From the NCBI GenBank assembly GCA_024734495.1, contig JALMQS010000187.1, positions 7,737,055 to 7,801,054 of the forward strand: a stretch of DNA of 64,000 nt, given 5' to 3'. Origin of the DNA: Forficula auricularia (Eukaryota > Arthropoda > Insecta > Dermaptera > Forficulidae). A model generated the notes under the pieces. The model was not told the DNA's origin and ran no database searches. It saw only the letters and a program-made list of their open reading frames with translations. Positions 41,240 to 54,330 of the stretch are shown here, piece after piece (within the stretch, counting starts at the first letter, position 1; each line of letters opens with the position of its first letter). The position numbers and the translations under genes were made by a program.

Positions 41240-44200
41240 ATCCATATTTAATTCATTCAAAACCTGAAAATTACTTCAAAAAATTAAAAAAATTAAAAAA
41301 AAGAATGCCTTGTTCCATCATTGATAATTAAAGCAATATTTAATTATTCAAAACTTGAAAAGTACTTCAAAAAACTCTTAAAAAATTAAAATAAAACAAT
41401 ACCATGTCTAGTGACATCATTGATAATTAAATCCATATTTAATTCAATTAAAACCTGAAAAGTACTTCAATAAACTCAAATAATTTAAAGAAAAAACAAT
41501 ACCTTGTTCCATCATTTATAATTAAATCGATATTTAATTATTCAAAACCTAAAAGGTACTTCAAAAAACTCAAAAAAAATTAAAATAAAAGAATACCTTG
41601 TTCCATCATTGATAATTAAGTCCATATTTAATTATTTAAAAACTGAAAAGTATTTCAAAAAACTCAAAAATAAAAATCAAAGAATACCATGTTCCATCAT
41701 TGATAAATAAATTCATATTAATTCATTCAAAACCTGAAAAGTACTACAAAAAACTCAAAAAAATTAAAATAAAAGAATGCCTTGTTCCATCATTGATAAT
41801 TAAATCCATATTTAATTATTTAAAAACTGAAAAGTACTTCAAAAAACTAAAAAATAAAAATCAAAGAATACCATGTTCCATTATTGATAAATATATTCAT
41901 ATTTAATTCATTCAAAACCTGAAATGTACTTTAAAAAACTCAAAAAAATTAAAATAAAAGAATGCCTTTTCCATCATTGATAATTAAATCCATATTTAAT
42001 TATTCAAAACCTGAAAAGAACTTCAAAAAATTCTAAAAATTTTAAATAAAAGAATACCTTGTTCCATCATTGATAATTAAATCCATATTTAATTCGTTCA
42101 AAACCTGAAAAGTAATTCAAAAAACTCAAAAATAAAAAATAAAAGAATACATTTTTCCAACATTGTGAAATAAATCCATATTTAATTCATTCAAAACCTG
42201 AAAATTACTTCAAAAATGTGAAAAAATTAAAAAAAAGAATGCCTTGTTCCATCATTGATAATTAAAGCCATATTTAATTATTCAAAACTTGAAAAGTACT
42301 TCAAAAAACTCTTAAAAATTAAAATAAAACAATTCCATGTCTAGTGACATCATTGATAATTAAATCCATATTTAATTCAATTAAAACCTTAAAAGTACTT
42401 CAATAAACTCAAATAATTAAAAAGAAAAAACAATTCCTTGTTCCATCATTTATAATTAAATCGATATTTAATTATTCAAAACCTAAAAGGTACTTCAAAA
42501 AACTCAAAAAAAATTAAAATAAAAGAATACCTTGTTCCATCATTGATAATTAAGTCCATATTTAATTATTTAAAAACTGAAAAGTACTTCAAAAAACTCA
42601 AAAATAAAAATCATAGAATAGCATGTTCCATCATTGATAAATAAATTCATATTAATTCATTCAAAACCTGAAAAGTACTACAAAAAACTCAAAAAAATTA
42701 AAATAAAAGAATAACTTGTTCCATCATTGATAATTAAATCCATACCTAATTATTCAAAAACTGAAAGGTACTTCAAAAAATTCAAAAAATTAAAACAAAA
42801 GAATGCCTTGTTCCATCATTGATAATTAAAGCCATATTTAATTATTCAAAACTTGAAAACACTTCAAAAAACTAAAAAAATTAAAATAAAAGAATACCTC
42901 GTTCCAACATTGATAATTAAATCCATATTTAATTCATTCAAAACCTGAAAAGTAATTCAAAAAAATTAAAATAAAAGAATACCTTTATCCAACATTGATA
43001 ATTAAATCCATATTTAATTCATTCAAAACCTGAAAAGTACTTGAATAAAATCCAAAAATTTAAAACAAAAGAATGCATTGTTCCCTCATTGACAATTAAA
43101 TAAATATTTAATTATTCAAATCCTGAAAAGTACTTCAAAAAACTCAAAAAACCTAAATAAAAGAATACCATCTTCGATCATTGATAGTTAAATCCATATT
43201 TAATTCATTCAAAACCTGAAAAGTACTTCAAAAAACTCAAAAAATCAAAATAAAAGAATACCTTGTTTTATCATTGATATTTCAATCCATATTTAATTCA
43301 TTCAAAACATGAAAAGTACTTTAAAAAACTCAAAAAATCAAAATAAAAGAATATCTTGTTCCATCATTGATAATTAAATCCATATTTAATTATTTAAAAC
43401 TTGAAAACTACTTCAAAAAACTCAAAAAAATTAAAATAAAATAATACCATGTCTTGTGCCATCATTGATAATTAAATCGATATTTAATTCAATTAAAACC
43501 TGAAAAGTACTTCAATTAACTCAAAAAATTAAAACAAAAACAATACCTTGTTCTTTCATTGATAATTAAATCGATATTTAATTATTAAAAACCTAAAAAT
43601 TACTTCAAAAATAAAAAAGTTAAGAATACATTGTTCATCATAAATAAATAAATCAATATTTAATTAATTAAAAACCTGAAATGTACTTCAAAAAATTCAA
43701 AAAAATTAAAAATAAAAGATTACCTTTTTCCATCATTGATAATTAAATCCAAATTTAATTCATTCAAAACCTGAAAAGTACTTCAAAAAATTCCAAAATA
43801 TTAAAATAAAAGAATACCTCGTTCCAACATTGATAATTAAATCCATATTTAATTCATTCCAAACCTGAAAAGTACTTGAAAAAAATCAAAAAGTTATAAC
43901 AAAAGAATGCCTTGTTCCTTCATTGATAATTAAATACATATTTAATTTTTCAAATCCTGAGAAGTACTGCAAAAAACTCAAAAAAACAAAATAAAACAAT
44001 ACCTTGTTCCATCATTGATAGTTAAATCCATATTTAATTCATTCAAAACCTGAAAAGTACTTCAAAAAACTCAAAAAATCAAAATAAAAGAATAGCTTGT
44101 TCCATCATTGATAGTTCAATCCATATTTAATTCATTCAAAACATCAAAAGTACTTCAAAAAACTCAAAAAAATTAAAATAAAAGAATACCTTGTTCCACC

Positions 44201-47200
44201 ATTGATAATTAAAGCAATATTTAGTTATTCAAAACCTGAAAATACCTCAAAAAACTCAAAAATAAAAAAGAAAAAAATACCTTGTTTAAGCATTGTTAAA
44301 TAAATCGATATTTAATTAATTAAAAAACTGAAAAGTAGTTCAAAAAACTCAAAAAAAAATTAAAATAAAACAATAACATATCTACTGCCTTCATTGATAA
44401 TTAAATCCATATTTAATTCAATTAAAACCTGAAAAGTACTTAAATTAACTCAAAAAATTAAAATAAAAAAATACCTTGTTCCATCATTGATAATTAAATC
44501 GATATTTAATTATTCAAAACCTTAAAAGTACATCAAAAAATTCAAAAAAAATTAAAATAAAAGTATACCTTGTTCCATCATTTATAATTAAATCCATATT
44601 TAATTATTAAGAAACTGAAAAGTACTTCAAAAAACTCAAAAATAAAAAACAAAGAATACCTTGTTCCAACATTGATAATTAAATCCATATTTATTTCATT
44701 CAAAACCTGAAAAGTACTTCAAAAAATTCAAAAAAATTAAAATAAAAGAATACCTTGTTCCATCATTGATAATTAAATCCATATTTAATTCATTCAAAAC
44801 CTGAAAATTACTTCAAAAAATTAAAAAAATTAAAAAAAAAGAATGCCTTGTTCCATCATTGATAATTAAAGCCATATTTAATTATTCAAAACTTGAAAGT
44901 ACTTCAAAAAACTCTTAAAAATTAAAATAAAACAATACCATGTCTAGTGACATGATTGATAATTAAATCCATATTTAATTCAATTAAAACCTGAAAAGTA
45001 CTTCAATAAACTCAAATAATTAAAAGAAAAAACAATACCTTGTTCCATTATTGATAAATAAATCCATATTTAATTCATTCAAAACCTGAAATGTACTTTA
45101 AAAAACTCAAAAAATTAAAATAAAAGAATGCCTTGTTCCATCATTGATAATTAAATCCATATTTAATTATTCAAAACCTGAAAAGTACTTCAAAAAATTC
45201 AAAAATTTTAAATGAAAGAATAACTTGTTCCATCTTTGTTAATTAAATCCATATTTAATTCGTTCAAAACCTGAAAAGTAATTCAAAAAACTCAAAAATA
45301 AAAAATAAAAGAATACATTTTTCCATCATTGATAATTAAATCCATATTTAATTCATTCAAAACCTGAAAATTACTTCAAAAAAGTCAAAAAAATTAAAAA
45401 AAAGAATGCTTTGTTCCATCATTGATAATTAAAGCCATATTTAATTATTCAAAACTTGAAAAGTACTTCAAAAAACTCAAAAAAATTAAAATAAAACAAT
45501 CCCATGTCTAGTGACATGATTGATAATTAAATCCATATTTAATTCAATTAAAACCTGAAAAGTACTTCAATAAACTCAAATAATTAAAAGAAAAAACAAT
45601 ACCTTGTTCCATCATTTATAATTAAATCGATATTTAATTATTCAAAACCTAAAAGGTACTTCAAAAAACTCCAAAAAAAATTAAAATAAAAGAATACCTT
45701 GTTCCATCATTGATAATTAAGTCCATATTTAATTATTTAAAAACTGAAAAGTATTTCAAAAAACTCAAAAATAAAAATCAAAGAATACCATGTTCCATCA
45801 TTGATAAATAAATTCATATTAATTCATTCAAAACCTGAAAAGTATTTCAAAAAATTCAAAAAAATTTAAATAAAAGAATACCTTGTTCCATCATTGATAA
45901 TTAAATCCATATTTAATTCAATTAAAACCTGAAAAGTACTTCAATAAACTCAAATAATTAAAAGAAACAATACCTTGTTCCATCATTTATAATTAAATCG
46001 ATATTTAATTATTCAAAACCTAAAAGGTACTTCAAAAAACTCCAAAAAAAATTAAAATAAAAGAATACCTTGTTCCATCATTGATAATTAAATCCATATT
46101 TAATTCATTCAAAACCTGAAAATTACTTCAAAAAATTAAAAAAATTAAAAAAAAGAATGCCTTGTTCCATCATTGATAATTAAAGCAATATTTAATTATT
46201 CAAAACTTGAAAGTACTTCAAAAAACTCTTAAAAATTAAAATAAAACAATACCATGTCTAGTGACATCATTGATAATTAAATCCATATTTAATTCAATTA
46301 AAACCTGAAAAGTACTTCAATAAACTCAAATAATTTAAAGAAAAAACAATACCTTGTTCCATCATTTATAATTAAATCGATATTTAATTATTCAAAACCT
46401 AAAAGGTACTTCAAAAAACTCAAAAAAAATTAAAATAAAAGAATACCTTGTTCCATCATTGATAATTAAGTCCATATTTAATTATTTAAAAACTGAAAAG
46501 TATTTCAAAAAACTCAAAAATAAAAATCAAAGAATACCATGTTCCATCATTGATAAATAAATTCATATTAATTCATTCAAAACCTGAAAAGTACTACAAA
46601 AACTCAAAAAAATTAAAATAAAAGAATGCCTTGTTCCATCATTGATAATTAAATCCATATTTAATTATTTAAAAACTGAAAAGTACTTCAAAAAACTAAA
46701 AAATAAAAATCAAAGAATACCATGTTCCATTATTGATAAATATATTCATATTTAATTCATTCAAAACCTGAAATGTACTTTAAAAAACTCAAAAAAATTA
46801 AAATAAAAGAATGCCTTTTCCATCATTGATAATTAAATCCATATTTAATTATTCAAAACCTGAAAAGAACTTCAAAAAATTCTAAAAATTTTAAATAAAA
46901 GAATACCTTGTTCCATCATTGATAATTAAATCCATATTTAATTCGTTCAAAACCTGAAAAGTAATTCAAAAAACTCAAAAATAAAAAATAAAAGAATACA
47001 TTTTTCCAACATTGTGAAATAAATCCATATTTAATTCATTCAAAACCTGAAAATTACTTCAAAAATGTGAAAAAATTAAAAAAAAAGAATGCCTTGTTCC
47101 ATCATTGATAATTAAAGCCATATTTAATTATTCAAAACTTGAAAAGTACTTCAAAAAACTCTTAAAAATTAAAATAAAACAATACCATGTCTAGTGACAT

Positions 47201-49855
47201 CATTGATAATTAAATCCATATTTAATTCAATTAAAACCTTAAAAGTACTTCAATAAACTCAAATAATTAAAAGAAAAAACAATTCCTTGTTCCATCATTT
47301 ATAATTAAATCGATATTTAATTATTCAAAACCTAAAAGGTACTTCAAAAAACTCAAAAAAAATTAAAATAAAAGAATACCTTGTTCCATCATTGATAATT
47401 AAGTCCATATTTAATTATTTAAAAACTGAAAAGTACTTCAAAAAACTCAAAAATAAAAATCATAGAATAGCATGTTCCATCATTGATAAATAAATTCATA
47501 TTAATTCATTCAAAACCTGAAAAGTACTACAAAAAACTCAAAAAAATTAAAATAAAAGAATAACTTGTTCCATCATTGATAATTAAATCCATACCTAATT
47601 ATTCAAAAACTGAAAGGTACTTCAAAAAATTCAAAAAATTAAAACAAAAGAATGCCTTGTTCCATCATTGATAATTAAAGCCATATTTAATTATTCAAAA
47701 CTTGAAAACACTTCAAAAAACTAAAAAAAATTAAAATAAAAGAATACCTCGTTCCAACATTGATAATTAAATCCATATTTAATTCATTCAAAACCTGAAA
47801 AGTAATTCAAAAAAATTAAAATAAAAGAATACCTTTATCCAACATTGATAATTAAATCCATATTTAATTCATTCAAAACCTGAAAAGTACTTGAATAAAA
47901 TCCAAAAATTTAAAACAAAAGAATGCATTGTTCCCTCATTGACAATTAAATAAATATTTAATTATTCAAATCCTGAAAAGTACTTCAAAAAACTCAAAAA
48001 ACCTAAATAAAAGAATACCATCTTCGATCATTGATAGTTAAATCCATATTTAATTCATTCAAAACCTGAAAAGTACTTCAAAAAACTCAAAAAATCAAAA
48101 TAAAAGAATACCTTGTTTTATCATTGATATTTCAATCCATATTTAATTCATTCAAAACATGAAAAGTACTTTAAAAAACTCAAAAAATCAAAATAAAAGA
48201 ATATCTTGTTCCATCATTGATAATTAAATCCATATTTAATTATTTAAAACTTGAAAACTACTTCAAAAAACTCAAAAAAATTAAAATAAAATAATACCAT
48301 GTCTTGTGCCATCATTGATAATTAAATCGATATTTAATTCAATTAAAACCTGAAAAGTACTTCAATTAACTCAAAAAATTAAAACAAAAACAATACCTTG
48401 TTCTTTCATTGATAATTAAATCGATATTTAATTATTAAAAACCTAAAAATTACTTCAAAAATAAAAAAGTTAAGAATACATTGTTCATCATAAATAAATA
48501 AATCAATATTTAATTAATTAAAAACCTGAAATGTACTTCAAAAAATTCAAAAAAATTAAAATAAAAGATTACCTTTTTCCATCATTGATAATTAAATCCA
48601 AATTTAATTCATTCAAAACCTGAAAAGTACTTCAAAAAATTCCAAAATATTAAAATAAAAGAATACCTCGTTCCAACATTGATAATTAAATCCATATTTA
48701 ATTCATTCCAAACCTGAAAAGTACTTGAAAAAAATCAAAAAGTTATAACAAAAGAATGCCTTGTTCCTTCATTGATAATTAAATACATATTTAATTTTTC
48801 AAATCCTGAGAAGTACTGCAAAAAACTCAAAAAAACAAAATAAAACAATACCTTGTTCCATCATTGATAGTTAAATCCATATTTAATTCATTCAAAACCT
48901 GAAAAGTACTTCAAAAAACTCAAAAAATCAAAATAAAAGAATAGCTTGTTCCATCATTGATAGTTCAATCCATATTTAATTCATTCAAAACATCAAAAGT
49001 ACTTCAAAAAACTCAAAAAAATTAAAATAAAAGAATACCTTGTTCCACCATTGATAATTAAAGCAATATTTAGTTATTCAAAACCTGAAAATACCTCAAA
49101 AAACTCAAAAATAAAAAAGAAAAAAATACCTTGTTTAAGCATTGTTAAATAAATCGATATTTAATTAATTAAAAAACTGAAAAGTAGTTCAAAAAACTCA
49201 AAAAAAAATTAAAATAAAACAATAACATATCTACTGCCTTCATTGATAATTAAATCCATATTTAATTCAATTAAAACCTGAAAAGTACTTAAATTAACTC
49301 AAAAAATTAAAATAAAAAAATACCTTGTTCCATCATTGATAATTAAATCGATATTTAATTATTCAAAACCTTAAAAGTACATCAAAAAATTCAAAAAAAA
49401 ATTAAAATAAAAGTATACCTTGTTCCATCATTTATAATTAAATCCATATTTAATTATTAAGAAACTGAAAAGTACTTCAAAAAACTCAAAAATAAAAAAC
49501 AAAGAATACCTTGTTCCAACATTGATAATTAAATCCATATTTATTTCATTCAAAACCTGAAAAGTACTTCAAAAAATTCAAAAAAATTAAAATAAAAGAA
49601 TACCTTGTTCCATCATTGATAATTAAATCCATATTTAATTCATTCAAAACCTGAAAATTACTTCAAAAAATTAAAAAAATTAAAAAAAAGAATGCCTTGT
49701 TCCATCATTGATAATTAAAGCCATATTTAATTATTCAAAACTTGAAAAGTACTTCAAAAAACTCTTAAAAATTAAAATAAAACAATACCATGTCTAGTGA
49801 CATGATTGATAATTAAATCCATATTTAATTCAATTAAAACCTGAAAAGTACTTTT
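41240..49855 (+). repeat. Large direct duplication (~4.85-kb offset) in the satellite
   Basis: 41,240-45,005 matches 46,090-49,855 almost base for base, e.g. the rare monomer with ATCTTCGATCATTGATAG at 43,171 and 48,021. Between the two, 45,040-45,840 repeats 40,560-41,700 sequence at an offset near 4485. Rare variant monomers recur in the same order, so this is block duplication and not chance similarity between monomers. Confidence 0.8.
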
Positions 49856-51082
49856 TTTTTTTTTTTTTTTTATAATGATATTGATACAAGAAGAAGTTGC
49901 ACCAAGAAGGTACAACTCTGAAGTCCGTGGTGGACCCTTGTAACGTGAAGATAAGGGGAGATTTAGGGATTGGGTAGAAGTCGAAGGTATCTGTGGATGC
50001 TGGTCTTGAAAGTTTGAAGGTTATAAGTAGCTGGAAAGACGGTCGGGGGAAGAGAATTCCAGTCTCTAGATGTCATAGGGATAAATGAATTGGCGAATGC
50101 GTTTGTTCGATTAGTATCTAGTTTAAGCGCGTAGGGGTGTTGAATTTTAGAAAATCGTGTATTTCGGGCAAATGAGGCCTTTGGTGGGATTATCGATTTT
50201 ATTTCGTCAGAACAAAAGCCATGGTAATATCTATAAAAAAGGATAGGGCGGAGACAGATCTACGATGGGCTAGGGAGTCGAGAGTGTCAGTTAATGTAGG
50301 ATCGCCTATCAGTCTGATAGCTCGCCTCTGAATTGCATCTAAGGTATTAAGAGAATACTTGGAGGCTCCTCTCCACAAATGCGAGCAATATTCAAGACAG
50401 GGGCGAATTTGAGCCTTGTATAATATAAGGAGTTGAGTGGGGGTGAAAAATCGTTTGGTTCGGAAAAGAAAGCCAAGCTTACATGCTGCAGCTTTTGCTA
50501 CTGAGATAATATGGTCATTCCAAGAGAGGTCAGAACCTAAGGTGACACCTAACATTGATATTTTATTACGGAATTCCAATGAGCTCGAATCAAAGGAAAT
50601 GTCCGGAAGGTTCCTATCTGCGCGCCTAGAAATTAGGCAGCACTGTGTTTTGCCAGCATTAAAGTTTACCAAATTGTGAGATCCCCATTTTTTAAGCATG
50701 CTGCAATCTGAATTTATTGAGGAGTGCTATGCATGCAAGCGATTGTCTAGTAAGGATTGAGCGTTGTGATGGGAAGCTATCAGTCAGCGTAACAATGTGC
50801 TGGATTGGAGGGCAGATTTAATAGGTCATTAATATAGATAATAAAGAGTGTGGGGAGAGATGACTGAGCCCTGAGGAACTCCAGCATTTTGGGTATTAAA
50901 GGACGAGGATTGATATTCCGTCAACCTCCGACTTTAATAGAGCGGTTTGAGAGAAAGCTCTCAAGCAACTTGCAGAGGCCAGAAGGCCAATGCAGGTAAT
51001 GTGGCAAGAAGATTTTTGTGCCAGACAAGGATCTGAAGGCCTTTAGAAATGTCTCAAGCTCTGTTACGAAAGTCTCTTAAAT
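49852..51082 (-). mobile_element. 5'-truncated non-LTR retrotransposon in the satellite
   Basis: It is inserted on the minus strand with its poly-A tail as a T-run at 49,852-49,871. It ends near 51,082 within the reverse transcriptase, where a degenerate GVPQGSVIS and YAD region can be read in shifting frames. The satellite continues on both sides. It belongs to the same family as 57,759-60,013 but is diverged. Confidence 0.85.
50199..50699 (-). pseudogene. Reverse transcriptase C-terminal part (Jockey/CR1-like LINE)
   Basis: This 166-codon frame covers the thumb and connection region after the YADD box: LKKWGSHNLVNFNAGKTQCC, SMLGVTLGSDLSWNDHI, LYKAQIRPCLEYCSHLW, then RRAIRLIGDP. It matches the homologous part of the LINE at 59,200-59,600 at about two-thirds identity by eye. 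It then frameshifts (FIDITMAFVL). Sequence upstream contains the catalytic box only in broken form. It is a dead copy. Confidence 0.85.
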
Positions 51083-53028
51083 ATACTTAAATAAACCTCC
51101 AAATAATTTAAAGAAAAAATCAACAACCTTGCTCCATCATTTATAATTAAATCGATATTTAATTATTCAAAACCTAAAAGGTATTTCAAAAAACTCAAAA
51201 AAATTAAAATAAAAGAATACCTTGTTCCATCATTGATAATTAAGTCCATATTTAATTATTTAAAAACTGAAAAGTATTTCAAAAAACTCAAAAATATAAA
51301 TCAAAGAATACCATGTCCATCATTGATAAATAAATTCATATTAATTCATTCAAAACCTGAAAAGTACTACAAAAAACTCAAAAAAATCAAAATAAAAGAA
51401 TGCCTTGTTCCATCATTGATAATTAAATCCATATTTAATTATTTAAAACTGAAAAGTACTTCAAAAAACTAAAAAATAAAAATCAAAGAATACCATGTTC
51501 CATTATTGATAAATATATTCATATTTAATTCATTCAAAACCTGAAATGTACTTTTAAAAAACTCAAAAAAATTAAAATAAAAGAATGCCTTCTTCCATCA
51601 TTGATAATTAAATCCATATTTAATTATTCAAAACCTGAAAAGAACTTCAAAAAATTCTAAAAATTTTAAATAAAAGAATACCTTGTTCCATCATTGATAA
51701 TTAAATCCATATTTAATTCGTTCAAAACCTGAAAAGTAATTCAAAAACTCAAAAATAAAAAATAAAAGAATACATTTTTCCAACATTGTAAAATAAATCC
51801 ATATTTAATTCATTCAAAACCTGAAAATTACTTCAAAAATGTCAAAAAATTAAAAAAAAAGAATGCCTTGTTCCATCATTGATAATTAAAGCCATATTTA
51901 ATTATTCAAAACTTGAAAGTACTTCAAAAAACTCTTAAAAATTAAAATAAATCAATACCATGTCTAGTGACATCATTGATAATTAAATCCATATTTAATT
52001 CAATTAAAACCTGAAAAGTACTTCAATAAACTCAAATAATTAAAAGAAAAAACAATACCTTGTTCCATCATTTATAATTAAATCGATATTTAATTATTCA
52101 AAACCTAAAAGGTACTTCAAAAACTCAAAAAAAATTAAAATAAAAGAATACCTTGTTCCATCATTGATAATTAAGTCCATATTTAATTATTTAAAAACTG
52201 AAAAGTACTTCAAAAAACTCAAAAATAAAAATCAAAGAATAGCATGTTCCATCATTGATAAATAAATTCATATTAATTCATTCAAAACCTGAAAAGTACT
52301 ACAAAAAACTCAAAAAAATTAAAATAAAAGAATAACTTGTTCCATCATTGATAATTAAATCCATATCTAATTATTCAAAAACTGAAAAGTACTTCAAAAA
52401 ATTCAAAAAATTAAAACAAAAGAATGCCTTGTTCCATCATTGATAATTAAAGCCATATTTAATTATTCAAAACTTGAAAACACTTCAAAAAACTAAAAAA
52501 ATTAAAATAAAAGAATACCTCGTTCCAACATTGATAATTAAATCCATATTTAATTCATTCAAAACCTGAAAAGTAATTCAAAAAAATTAAAATAAAAGAA
52601 TACCTTTATCCAAAATTGATAATTAAATCAATATTTAATTCATTCAAAACCTGAAAAGTACTTGAATAAAATCCAAAAATTTAAAACAAAAGAATGCATT
52701 GTTCCTTCATTGACAATTAAATAAATATTTAATTATTCAAATCCTGAAAAAGTACTTCAAAAAAACTCAAAAAACCAAAATAAAGGAATACCATCTTCGA
52801 TCATTGATAGTTAAATCCATATTTAATTAATTCAAAACCTGAAAAGTACTTCAAAAAACTCAAAAAATCAAAATAAAAGAATACCTTGTTCCATCATTGA
52901 TATTTCAATCCATATTTAATTCATTCAAAACATGAAAAGTACTTTAAAAAACTCAAAAAATCAAAATAAAAGAATAACTTGTTCCATCATTGATAATTAA
53001 ATCCATATTTAATTATTTAAAACTTGAA

Positions 53029-54330
53029 TCATCATCATTGAGTATACAGTCCTAAGACTGGTTTGATGCAACAATCCGTCTCCACTCGACTCTGTCCCCC
53101 GCCAGCTGTTTAACCTCTCTAAATGTCTGGCATCCCATATCCCCAATTATTTGGTTGAAATATTCTAATCTGGTTCTTCCCCTTCCCCTTTTTCTTTCCC
53201 ACCTCCCCTCCAAGATATCCCTAAGCAGTCCCCCATGTCTCAGTGTGTGCCCCATCATCTGACCTCTTCTTCTTCAGACTCTTCCACAAGGTTCTTCTTT
53301 CTCCGATTCTTCCAAGAACTTCTTCATTTGTAATTTTATCCATCCATTTGATATTCATCATTCTTCTGTAGCACCACATTTCGAAAGCCTCTAATCTCTT
53401 TCTCTCCTCTTTTCTAATTGTCCAGGTTTCACACCCGTACATGGCTATGCTCCATACATATGTCTTCAATAGCAACTTCCTGTTTGCTAAGCTGATTGAG
53501 GAGGAGCATAGTAGTTTTTGTTTTGTATTAAACCCCATTTTTGCTTGGGCAATTCTTGATTTAATTTCGTTTTTGCTCCTCCCATCCCATGTTATTTTAC
53601 TTCCTAGGTAGCGGAATTCCTTAACTCCTTCTAGGTTTTCTTGGTTAATTTTGATGCATTCCTGTCTCGTTTGTTCTTTTTTGTACATACTAGGACCTTT
53701 GGTTTTATTCTTGTTTATTTTCATTTTGATTTCTTCTATTAGGATTTGGTTAATTCCATTCAAGGCGTCCTCTAATTCTTTTTTATTGCTTCCTAGAAGG
53801 GCAATGTCATCGGCAAATCTTAACATAGCGATCTTTTGACCTTGGATTTCTATACCTGTATCAATTTTGTCTTTGAATTCTTTAATCGCTTCTTCTATGT
53901 ATAAGTTGAAAATCATGGGTGACAGCACACATCCTTGTCTTACACCTTTTTTTATTTTGGCTTCTCTGTGTTCATCACCAATATTTATAATTGCCGTCTG
54001 GTTTTGATATAGATTGTAGATTAGTCTTCTCTCTCTGAATTTTATTCCCGCCTGTTTTAATATTTTAAACATAATTTCCCAATTGACATTATCGAATGCT
54101 TTTTCTAGGTCTATGAATCCGATGTAGACAGATTCTTCCCTGATAAAAGCCCTTTCTATTATTAGTCTAAGAGAGAGAATTGCTTCTCGGGTGCCTCTGT
54201 TTCTTCTAAAGCCGAACTGGTCTTCCCCCAGATTTTCTTCAACTCTTTGTTCTATTCTTCTCTGGATTATTTTGGTTAGGATTTTGGAGGCATGTGAGGT
54301 TAGGCTAATGGTCCTGAAATTTTCACTGAC
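53029..54330 (-). mobile_element. 5'-truncated non-LTR retrotransposon with target duplication
   Basis: It is inserted in a satellite monomer. AAACTTGAA is present on both sides (53,020-53,028 and 54,331-54,339). The minus-strand 3' end is a short ATGATGATGA-type tail instead of poly-A. It ends inside the reverse transcriptase domain, as usual for 5'-truncated LINE copies. Confidence 0.88.
53052..54328 (-). pseudogene. LINE reverse transcriptase (second family), one frameshift
   Basis: From about 54,328 the minus strand reads FRTISLTSHASKILTKIIQR then GEDQFGFRRNRGTREAI, GFIDLEKAFDNVNWEI, KGVRQGCVLSPMIFNLYIEE and the catalytic MLRFADDIALLG. The C-terminal part has YGCETWTIRKEERKRLEAFE. A frameshift near 53,260 separates this from GHTLRHGGLLRDILEGRW...RGRGR, the conserved tail, which ends at a stop at 53,052. 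The endonuclease is missing by truncation. It differs in sequence and tail from the family at 49,852 and 57,759. I cannot assign its clade firmly. Confidence 0.9.
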
